A DNA stretch of 37,438 nucleotides from Sphingomonadaceae bacterium (lineage in GTDB: Bacteria; Pseudomonadota; Alphaproteobacteria; Sphingomonadales; Sphingomonadaceae). The notes beneath the pieces are model-generated. The model worked only from the letters and a program-made list of their open reading frames with translations, was not told the DNA's origin and ran no database searches. A program made the translations under genes and the position numbers. This document shows, piece by piece, positions 31,505 through 37,438 of the stretch (its first letter is position 1; each line of letters opens with the position of its first letter). The stretch lies in NCBI GenBank assembly GCA_021732525.1, contig JAKFUU010000042.1, positions 1 to 37,438 of the forward strand. Reading direction: 5' to 3'.

Positions 31505-32397
31505 TATTGGGTTTTGCCTTGCCGGAACATGACCGGAAATTAATTCCTGAAGGCAGGATATCTGGCCCTATGCCTTGGGTAATTGCCATTATGATGTTCC
31601 TGACCTTGTTGGCGGCGGCGGTGGGCCTGATTCTCGTCGATGCCGCGCGCGAAGGCAGCGACGATCTCGCCTCGCGTGTTACGATACAGATTATCGAGGC
31701 CGATCCGATTGCGCGGACGGCACAGCGCAGCAAGTTGGCGCAGGCATTGTCAGGACAGAGCGGGATCGCCTCGGTAAATGCAATCTCGGATGCTGAGGTG
31801 CGCGAACTGCTCGAACCATGGCTGGGCGGCGGGGTGATCGATACCGATATTCCCGTTCCTGCATTGGTCGATGTCACCTTTGCCGCGCCGCCGTCTGCGG
31901 CGCAGTTAGACGCATTGCGCCAACGGATTAAGCCGCTGGTCTCAAACGCCCGGCTGGACCGGCACACCGCATGGCTGGCCCCTTATTTTCAACTTATGCG
32001 TGCGTTATTATGGCTGGCGGGCGGGGTCGTATTGCTATTATTGATGGCAACGTCGGCGACGGTGATCCTTGCGGTGCGCAGCGCGTTAAATACGCACCGT
32101 GAAACAATAGGCATTATGCATATGCTCGGCGGTGCCGACCTGCAGGTTGCGCGTTTGTTTCAACGGCGGGTGGCGTTGGATTGTTTGATGGGTGGTGTAA
32201 TCGGTTTGGCGGCTGCAACGGCGGTTTTCTGGCTCTTGGCTGGCCGCATTGCAGCGGTCGAACCAGGGGTGATGTCCGCGGCTGCTATACCTTGGTTTGG
32301 CTGGGTGGTTTTACCTTTCATTCCGGTTGCTGTAACGGGTTTAGCTATGCTTATGGCAAAATGGACGGTAATTTCCGCCTTGCGCCGGATGCTATAA
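31501..32397 (+). CDS. ftsX: Cell-division membrane protein FtsX
   Basis: 298 aa. Topology is that of FtsX: a cytoplasmic start, TM1 at about 25-46, a periplasmic domain to about 160, then three more helices near 165-190, 220-245 and 265-290. The conserved RETIGIMHMLGGADLQVARLFQRR coupling helix lies near 200. It lacks the longer loop of enterobacterial proteins. Role: membrane partner of FtsE, transmitting ATPase state to periplasmic amidase activators. It overlaps ftsE by four bases, and the YdcF gene follows after 21 bases. Confidence 0.92.
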   Translation: MILGFALPEHDRKLIPEGRISGPMPWVIAIMMFLTLLAAAVGLILVDAAREGSDDLASRVTIQIIEADPIARTAQRSKLAQALSGQSGIASVNAISDAEVRELLEPWLGGGVIDTDIPVPALVDVTFAAPPSAAQLDALRQRIKPLVSNARLDRHTAWLAPYFQLMRALLWLAGGVVLLLLMATSATVILAVRSALNTHRETIGIMHMLGGADLQVARLFQRRVALDCLMGGVIGLAAATAVFWLLAGRIAAVEPGVMSAAAIPWFGWVVLPFIPVAVTGLAMLMAKWTVISALRRML

Positions 32398-32418
32398 TCA
32401 ATCAAGCGGAACGGGTTT

Positions 32419-32949
32419 ATGATCAGACGGATTATATCATTTGCTTTGCTAATCTGGGCGTTGGGCTTTGTCTGGTTTGCATTGCTGTTGCCGCAACCGG
32501 CGGAGGGCCAAAAAACCGATGCGGTTGTGGTTTGGACCGGCGGTGCGCAGCGGATCGACCGGGGATTGGTCGCGCTAAAGGATGACAACGCCCGGCGAAT
32601 GTTGATTTCTGGCGTGGACCGGGATGTGAAACCCGACGAGCTTGCGGCGCAATATCCCAAATATGCCCGGCAATTTGCTTGCTGCGTTGACCTTGGCTTT
32701 CGGGCGGTGGATACACGGTCGAACGCTCTGGAAACCGCGCGTTGGGCGGCGAAGCATAAGGTCAAATCGCTGCGGCTGGTAACGCATGACTGGCATATGC
32801 GCCGCGCCCGGATGGAGCTGGATCAAGCGATACCCGAAACGGTTAAAGTGGTGAATGATGCGGTTCGAACGCAGCCGTCCTTATTGGTGTTGTTTACCGA
32901 ATATAACAAATATTGGCTGCGCGGAATTACCGCTTTGATCGGGTTGTAA
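32419..32949 (+). CDS. YdcF/SanA-like DUF218 protein
   Basis: 176 aa. One N-terminal membrane helix (about 5-25) precedes a DUF218 domain. Signatures seen are TDAVVVWTGGAQRIDRGLVAL near 34, RRMLISGVDRD near 58, the TRSNALETARW block near 98, and RLVTHDWHMRRARMEL near 115. Members bind nucleotide-like ligands and are tied to envelope integrity, but no reaction is established. The gene belongs to the ftsEX operon, between ftsX and an acyltransferase gene (3 bases to the next start). Confidence 0.88.
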   Translation: MIRRIISFALLIWALGFVWFALLLPQPAEGQKTDAVVVWTGGAQRIDRGLVALKDDNARRMLISGVDRDVKPDELAAQYPKYARQFACCVDLGFRAVDTRSNALETARWAAKHKVKSLRLVTHDWHMRRARMELDQAIPETVKVVNDAVRTQPSLLVLFTEYNKYWLRGITALIGL

Positions 32950-32952
32950 CCG

Positions 32953-33672
32953 GTGGCTGCGGCGCGCACATTATTGTATCTTATCGCCTTTTTTGGCGGG
33001 TCGGTTGTTCATGTGGTAATCGCTTTTTTAGGCAGCCTTTTTTCGGTTCGCTTGCTGCGCCGGGCGGTGCGGCTATGGAGCGGTTATCAAACATTTTGCG
33101 CCCGGTGGATATTGGGCGTCGGTATTGATATTAAAGGGCAAATTCCGGCAAAACAGGTGTTGTTTGCGCTGAAACATGAAAGCATGTTCGAAGCCATCGA
33201 TATGCACCGTTTTTTTGATTATCCTGCGGTCGTGGCGAAACTTCAATTGGCGCATATTCCTTTATGGGGTTTCGCGGCGCGGCGCTACGGCATGATTTTC
33301 GTTGATCGGGGTGGCGGCGCCCGCTCCTTGCGGCAAATGGTGGGGCAGGCGCGCCAAGCGATTATCGATGATCGGCCGATTGTGATTTTCCCCGAAGGAA
33401 CGCGCGTGCGGCCTGGGCAACGACCACCGTTGCAATCGGGGTTTGCGGGATTGTATAAAATGTTAGGCCTGCCGGTGGTCCCGATTGCGGTGAACAGCGC
33501 CACATGCTTTCCGCGCGACGGCTGGCGCTATTTTCCCGGCCGGATCACTTATCTTATTGGCGAGGAAATTCCCGCCGGGCTGCCCCGCGACATAATCGAG
33601 GCGCGGGTGCATGCCGGAATCAATGCGCTTGATCGCGAAGACGCGGCCGTATCGAACCATAATCGGGGTTAA
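32953..33672 (+). CDS. 1-acyl-sn-glycerol-3-phosphate acyltransferase (PlsC-like)
   Basis: 239 aa, GTG start three bases after the YdcF stop. A hydrophobic N-terminal segment (about 5-32) anchors it to the membrane. Acyltransferase motif I is KHESMFEAID, with His-x4-Glu where most relatives have His-x4-Asp. Motif III is present as IFPEGTR near 146, and motif IV as LPVVPIAVNS near 174. Reaction: acylation of lysophosphatidic acid to phosphatidic acid, an early step of phospholipid synthesis. The Asp-to-Glu change may be a subfamily trait, as the flanking residues are intact. Its stop overlaps the convergent protease gene's stop by four bases (TTAA). Confidence 0.9.
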   Translation: MAAARTLLYLIAFFGGSVVHVVIAFLGSLFSVRLLRRAVRLWSGYQTFCARWILGVGIDIKGQIPAKQVLFALKHESMFEAIDMHRFFDYPAVVAKLQLAHIPLWGFAARRYGMIFVDRGGGARSLRQMVGQARQAIIDDRPIVIFPEGTRVRPGQRPPLQSGFAGLYKMLGLPVVPIAVNSATCFPRDGWRYFPGRITYLIGEEIPAGLPRDIIEARVHAGINALDREDAAVSNHNRG

Positions 33673-35141
33673 AACAACCCCGGAACCTCGCGCTGCGCCG
33701 GTGTTGGCGCTGTCGGCGTTAGCATTTCGCGTGCCCCGCCGCGCTGCGACGGATCGCTAACACCCGGTTTGGCCGAAAATTGTGCGGGCGTAATCGGGGT
33801 GCAGCTTCGGCCTTGGATAAAGTCAATCGCGCGCGCGATCGAATCTTCTTGCGGATCGCCGAGCGGCCGGGTCACATCATCGGTGGCGGTGCAGCTGCTG
33901 CGCATCAACCGCGCCATGCCGCTATAATAAAAACCCTCATTCGCGCTATTCTGGGTCGAAAAAGCAATCACCCGCAGCCGGTCGTCGCAAGCAGCTTGAT
34001 CCAAACCAATTTGGCCGACGGGTTTGCCCGACGTATCGGTGCCGATCAACGCTGCATTAACCCCCAGAAAGGGGTTGAGGCTGTTCATTACCAATTCGCT
34101 TGCCGATGCCGTGCTGCGCGTGCCGATGAATGCGATCTTTAGCGGGCGGACCGATTGCGGTTGCTGTTGAAAAAAAGCGGTGCGATCATTGCTGTTGCGC
34201 GATGGCCGGAATGTGGTGCGCGACAAGACATCGCCGGGGCTACGATCGCCGCCCAAAAGGTTGGATAGCAATTCTGCCGTTGAAACAAGGCCGCCGCCGT
34301 TATAGCGGAAATCGATGATGAAATCGGTGATCCCTTGCGCGCGAAAATCGGCAAAGGCGGTGCGCATTTGGTCATTCGCGGTCGCAATGAAGGTTCGCAA
34401 ATTAAAATACCCAATCCGCCGCCCGCCATCATTAATGATGCGTGCGCCATAGCGGCTGGAGACGGCTTCAATATTGAAATCTGCTCTCGTTACGCTGACG
34501 GTGTTGGTGCCGTTTGCGTTGCGGATACGAAACAGCCGCGTAACGCCCGCCGTGGACGGACCAAGCGCGCTGGATACCGCGCCCGGTCCGCCGCTGGCCA
34601 ATAAGGAACTGACGGTTACAAGATCATTAGCATTGGTGCCAATGGCGAGCAATTCGGTGCCGCGGTCGATCCCGGCGGCAAGCCCCGGCGCACCTTCAAA
34701 AGCTTCGGCAATGAAGGCGCGGCCACCGGGAACATCATAAGCGATGCGAATGCCAAAGCCAGCGTTGGAGCCTGAAGAGAAAAAGGCATTTTCCTGCTGA
34801 ATAGAGGTAATGAAGGTGAAGAAATTATCGCGGTCCTGCGCTCTGGCTGCCGCCGTAAGAGCGTTTAGAAAATCGGTCACCGTTGAAAATCCCGATGGAT
34901 CAAGTCCGACCGGCAATGTTTCGGGGAAGAGATACCATTCGTCCATCCGCGCGGCCACCCAATCTTGCCGGGCGCGCAAGCTGCATACCCCGCTCACTGG
35001 CGGACTGGTCGCTGCGCTGGTGCCGCCGGGGGGCGCTATGGTAATGGGGGCGGGCGCGTTGCTGCTGCCCCCGCCGCCGCAAGATATAACCAACGACGAT
35101 GCACTCACCGCAAAAATGATATTGCGCAAGGTTTTCCGCAC
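33669..35141 (-). CDS. S41 family peptidase, predicted lipoprotein
   Basis: 490 aa from the GTG at 35141, supported by GGGGAG 8 bases upstream; a GTG at 35150 would overlap that site. The N-terminus is a lipoprotein signal, lipobox LVIS-C with Cys21, followed by a Gly/Ser/Pro linker. An N-terminal helical domain, a PDZ-like region (about 125-220) and the tail-specific protease core follow. The catalytic Ser346 is in RSTASASEL, with the general base Lys373 in TDTSGKPVG. Role: periplasmic processing of proteins from the C-terminus, attached to a membrane. Four cysteines in the mature part, near 53, 383, 416 and 449, could form disulfides. The gene stands alone, convergent with the acyltransferase. 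Confidence 0.9.
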   Translation of the reverse strand: MRKTLRNIIFAVSASSLVISCGGGGSSNAPAPITIAPPGGTSAATSPPVSGVCSLRARQDWVAARMDEWYLFPETLPVGLDPSGFSTVTDFLNALTAAARAQDRDNFFTFITSIQQENAFFSSGSNAGFGIRIAYDVPGGRAFIAEAFEGAPGLAAGIDRGTELLAIGTNANDLVTVSSLLASGGPGAVSSALGPSTAGVTRLFRIRNANGTNTVSVTRADFNIEAVSSRYGARIINDGGRRIGYFNLRTFIATANDQMRTAFADFRAQGITDFIIDFRYNGGGLVSTAELLSNLLGGDRSPGDVLSRTTFRPSRNSNDRTAFFQQQPQSVRPLKIAFIGTRSTASASELVMNSLNPFLGVNAALIGTDTSGKPVGQIGLDQAACDDRLRVIAFSTQNSANEGFYYSGMARLMRSSCTATDDVTRPLGDPQEDSIARAIDFIQGRSCTPITPAQFSAKPGVSDPSQRGGAREMLTPTAPTPAQREVPGLF

Positions 35142-35149
35142 TATAACCA

Positions 35150-35155
35150 CTCCCC
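35150..35155 (-). promoter_or_regulatory. Ribosome-binding site deciding the S41 peptidase start
   Basis: GGGGAG on the minus strand, 8 bases before the GTG at 35141. It overlaps the alternative GTG at 35150, which makes that earlier codon an unlikely initiator. Confidence 0.55.
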
Positions 35156-35282
35156 AAAACCCGTAAAAATCGGCTCCGCATTCGGCCGAGTCCCATATAA
35201 TACCGAAATATTGCGATGATGGGGAGTCTTACCTTACGTCCAGTTGAATGATCAGAAGAATATCGGAACAATGGCGGCGGCT

Positions 35283-36596
35283 TTATATGGGGCCTTGGGT
35301 TAAACGGCTGACCCGGATCTTGTCTATTTTCCGTCCGTCCATATCGACTATTTCAAAGCGCCAGCCTTGTTCTTCAAAGGCTTCACCCTCGCCAGGCAAA
35401 TGGCGGAGCACATATAGCACATGGCCCGCGGCGGTGGCATAATCGCGGTCGCCGGGTAGGGGCAGCGCCAACGCATCCGCCATCGCGTCGGCGGCCATAC
35501 CACCCGATATCAACATAGAGCCATCTTCCAACGTGATGATATTGGCTGCGCTCCCCTGTTCCTGATCCGATGCAAATTCACCCGCAATCGCCGCCAGCAG
35601 GTCATTGGGAGTAACAATCCCCTCAAAATGCCCATATTCGTCATGAACCAGCAGCATCGGCACTTCGGACGACCGCAATATTTCCAGCGCATCCATCGCA
35701 TCCAGCTGATCGGGAACGATCTCTGCTTTGCGCATTAACGACCGGATATTCAGCGCTTTGCCGCCCAGCTGCGCCGCGACGATATCGCGCGATTGCACCA
35801 CGCCGATGATATCATCGTGATTATCGCCCGTTACCGGCAACCGCGTATGCATCGATTTGATCAGCAAACTGCGCACATCATCGGCAGAGGCGTCGGCCGA
35901 AACCCAATCGACATCGGTGCGCGGTGTCATCACTTCGCGCACGGGCCGGTCGGCCAAGCGGACAACACCGGCAATGACCTTTTGTTCATGCTCTTCGATC
36001 AAGCCCGCCTGTGCTGCCTCGGTAAACACCATGCGCAATTCCTCGGTGGTTAACGCCTCCCTCGAATCCCGGCGCAGGCCAAGGATAGCGAAAATAGACG
36101 CGCTGGATTTATCGAGCAGCCAGACAAAAGGCGCGGTCAGCCAGGCCATCCATTCCATCGGCGGCGCGACGATAACGGCGATCCTTTCAGGAGCGATCAA
36201 TGCAAATTGTTTGGGAACCAATTCGCCCACAACTAGCGACAAATAAGTTGTCAGCCCGATAACCAGTCCAAAACCGGCAACCGCCGCCCAATCGGCGGGC
36301 AGGCCAATGCTGGCCAACCGGCCTGCGACCGGCCCGCCAAGCACCGATCCCGAATAAGCGCCCGCGATAATGCCGATCAAAGTAATACCAATTTGCACCG
36401 TTGACAGAAACTTTCCGGGATTACGCGCCAGCCGCAAAGCCGCCGCCGCGCCCTTGTTACCAGCGTCGTTCAGCGCTTGCAGCTTTGCTTGGCGCGCCGA
36501 TACGATGGCAAGCTCCGACATCGCAAATACGCCGTTCAGCGCGATCAACGCAAAAAGTATCGCTGTGTCTATCCAGGGGAAAGGTGCAAGATTCAT
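35283..36596 (-). CDS. CNNM/CorC-type membrane protein (hemolysin family, DUF21 + CBS pair)
   Basis: 437 aa from the ATG at 36596, with GGAT about 7 bases upstream. The N-terminal DUF21 membrane domain has helices near 10-30, 62-85, 102-125 and 140-165, and the family motif GELVPKQFAL near 124. A pair of CBS domains follows (about 220-340), entered by VREVMTPRTDVDW and LLVHDEYGHFEGIVT. The last 90 residues form the CorC/HlyC transporter-associated domain. Members are proposed magnesium/cobalt transporters or exporters; haemolytic activity is an old label. It is a single gene between the S41 peptidase and the OmpA remnant. Confidence 0.93.
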   Translation of the reverse strand: MNLAPFPWIDTAILFALIALNGVFAMSELAIVSARQAKLQALNDAGNKGAAAALRLARNPGKFLSTVQIGITLIGIIAGAYSGSVLGGPVAGRLASIGLPADWAAVAGFGLVIGLTTYLSLVVGELVPKQFALIAPERIAVIVAPPMEWMAWLTAPFVWLLDKSSASIFAILGLRRDSREALTTEELRMVFTEAAQAGLIEEHEQKVIAGVVRLADRPVREVMTPRTDVDWVSADASADDVRSLLIKSMHTRLPVTGDNHDDIIGVVQSRDIVAAQLGGKALNIRSLMRKAEIVPDQLDAMDALEILRSSEVPMLLVHDEYGHFEGIVTPNDLLAAIAGEFASDQEQGSAANIITLEDGSMLISGGMAADAMADALALPLPGDRDYATAAGHVLYVLRHLPGEGEAFEEQGWRFEIVDMDGRKIDKIRVSRLTQGPI

Positions 36597-36669
36597 CAAA
36601 CTATCCGGCTAATAAAACCATTCGGCGCAATTGGCAATAATTTCGGTTTTGATTGCGTGAAATCAGCCC

Positions 36670-36988
36670 TTGTTCACTTTTGACATGCCGTCCGATGTGA
36701 CTTTTGCCGTGGGCAGCTATAGCGTCGAACCGGGCTTTCGTACGACCGTGGATCAGCTTGCGGGAACGCTCAAGCAATATGAAAAAACCTATATTGACGT
36801 GCTCGGCCACACCGATTCAACGGGCGCAAGCCGTCGCCGACCTGCTTGCCGAGGGCGGGGTGCAGCGCGCCCGGATGGCGGCGCAAGGATATGGGGAGAG
36901 CCAACCCAAAGCATCGAACACAACCGAAGAAGGACGCAGCGCCAATCGCCGGGTCGAAATTCGTCTGGTCCCGATAACGCAGGGATAG
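36670..36988 (+). pseudogene. OmpA-domain gene remnant (N-terminal loss and internal deletion)
   Basis: Two adjacent frames together spell one OmpA C-terminal domain. Frame one reads MPSDVTFAVGSYSVEPGF to VLGHTDSTG (36670 to about 36828), and frame two resumes AQAVADLLAEGGV to GYGESQP ... SANRRVEIRLVP, ending 36988. About twelve residues that join them in relatives (YN..LS.RR region) are missing, and the change of frame needs a net loss that is not a multiple of three. An in-frame stop (36658-36660) lies just upstream, and no signal peptide or N-terminal domain precedes. The peptidoglycan-binding helix is therefore destroyed. This is a decayed paralogue of the YiaD-like OmpA lipoproteins, not the gene at 1-408. 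Confidence 0.82.
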
Positions 36989-37006
36989 ATCGTCCTACCC
37001 CTGCGT
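36977..37006. terminator. Hairpin between the OmpA remnant and the M16 gene
   Basis: A 12-bp stem (36977-36988 with 36995-37006; one A-C mismatch on plus, a G-U pair on minus) around a 6-base loop. It spans the stop of the OmpA remnant and lies 35 bases beyond the stop of the convergent M16 gene. Without a T tract on either side, termination is only a guess. Confidence 0.3.
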
Positions 37007-37040
37007 CTCATCAAAATAAGGCCATATTTTCAACGAAGCT

Positions 37041-37438
37041 TTATTTTTTCAACGTTTCGCTGACGATCCGGATTTCCAGTTGATTGGCATCGGTGAGATA
37101 TTGCTTCGCGGCAGCTTGGATATCGGCGGTGGTTACCGCTTCAAACACGGCTTTGCGGCTGCGCCACTCATCCAACTCTGCGGGATTGCTCTGGGCTTCA
37201 TTGGCAAGGCCGATCCACGCGCCATTTTCGCGCAGGCTCTTTTCGATATTTTCAAGCAATGGCTTGCGCGCGCGTAGCAAAACATCGTCGCTCACCGGCG
37301 CATCGCGCAACTGTTTGGCGATGTCTTTCACCGCTTTGGAAACAATCTCCATCTTATCCGGCTCGGCGATGATGCTGGTGCTTAAATAGCCATAGCCATC
37401 ATAATGGTCCGATGCGGTGGAGCCGGTTCCGGGCGAAT
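37041..37438 (-). CDS. M16 family zinc peptidase, C-terminal fragment (runs off window)
   Basis: The frame is open to the right edge of the window, giving about 131 codons of the C-terminus. It reads TGSTASDHYDGYGYLSTS, IIAEPDKMEIVSKAV, LLENIEKSLRENGAWIGLANEAQ, and ends VTTADIQAAAKQYLTDANQLEIRIVSETLKK. This order (a Tyr/Gly-rich strand, then DADIV-like helices and a closing VTTADIQAAAKQYL) is that of the non-catalytic C-terminal M16 domain of pitrilysin-like peptidases. The catalytic HxxEH half would lie beyond the window. Role: periplasmic or processing zinc peptidase. It is convergent with the OmpA remnant. Confidence 0.88.
   Translation of the reverse strand, partial: SPGTGSTASDHYDGYGYLSTSIIAEPDKMEIVSKAVKDIAKQLRDAPVSDDVLLRARKPLLENIEKSLRENGAWIGLANEAQSNPAELDEWRSRKAVFEAVTTADIQAAAKQYLTDANQLEIRIVSETLKK

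Noticed and set aside
35150-35271. Short stretch before the S41 peptidase as a separate small gene
   Set aside because: The frames here are Arg-rich shadows with no start signal; the interval only holds the protease leader.
1-37438. CRISPR array, insertion sequence, prophage or toxin-antitoxin pair
   Set aside because: No regularly spaced repeats, transposase or phage domains, or small paired toxin/antitoxin frames were found.

Overview
The window reads as a chromosomal segment of an alphaproteobacterium, most likely of the order Sphingomonadales. The reasons are gene content and order recalled from that group: ftsE-ftsX-YdcF-acyltransferase behind a divergent MJ0042 zinc-ribbon gene, two exosortase A-associated polysaccharide genes, a nitronate monooxygenase-like flavoprotein starting FKGLKP, DUF4402 and SH3 secreted proteins, and an OmpA protein with a poly-proline linker. 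Base composition is moderate for the group. There is no phage, insertion sequence, CRISPR array or rRNA, and only one tRNA, so this is mostly ordinary core genome with some unusual intergenic structure.

Layout. 1-408 is the end of an OmpA-type porin gene, followed by a clear terminator. 498-4554 is a surface-polysaccharide block: an exosortase-associated glycosyltransferase and an unrecognised two-helix membrane protein run leftward, and a small protein and an O-antigen-ligase-like protein run rightward. A 105-bp palindromic repeat (4552-4656) closes the block and supplies the ligase stop codon. 4741-7754 holds an MscS channel, a MaoC-type hydratase and a thiolase. 7755-8101 is a non-coding-looking stretch that holds a 33-codon membrane microprotein and two hairpins with the same nine-base loop. 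8102-10980 (minus) carries a GNAT acetyltransferase overlapping a dipeptide epimerase/N-acyl-amino-acid racemase gene, then an intracellular PHB depolymerase. 11156-15437 holds an ABC exporter, a LysR regulator and an AstD-like aldehyde dehydrogenase.

15528-23077 holds SelO (protein AMPylase), a divergent glycosyltransferase, a nitronate monooxygenase-like protein with a C-terminal cysteine cluster, a PilZ protein, an Amt ammonium transporter, a 2-hydroxyacid dehydrogenase and an SH3-domain secreted protein. 23177-25594 is a Lhr-like helicase of the ligase-associated DNA repair family, without its usual partners. 25660-26990 contains a small secreted protein, tRNA-Leu(GAG) and a DUF4402 protein. 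27108-29670 pairs an ABC ATPase lacking its permease with nadB. 29692-33672 is the zinc-ribbon/DUF3426 gene and the ftsEX operon. 33669-36596 (minus) holds an S41 protease lipoprotein and a CNNM/CorC-type CBS transporter. 36670-36988 is a decayed OmpA-domain gene, and the window ends inside an M16 peptidase gene.

How the genes fit together. The MaoC hydratase, thiolase and PHB depolymerase point to acyl-CoA/polyhydroxyalkanoate turnover, and a TGC-N3-GCA palindrome upstream of the depolymerase could be a PHA-regulator site. The first block adds to an exosortase A-type exopolysaccharide pathway whose core lies elsewhere. FtsEX, the OmpA proteins, the S41 protease, DUF3426 and CNNM proteins serve the envelope. 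No clearly new multi-gene system was found. The most unusual items are the twin identical-loop hairpins with the adjacent microprotein, the stop-codon-donating palindromic repeat, the orphaned repair helicase and ABC ATPase, and the broken OmpA gene.
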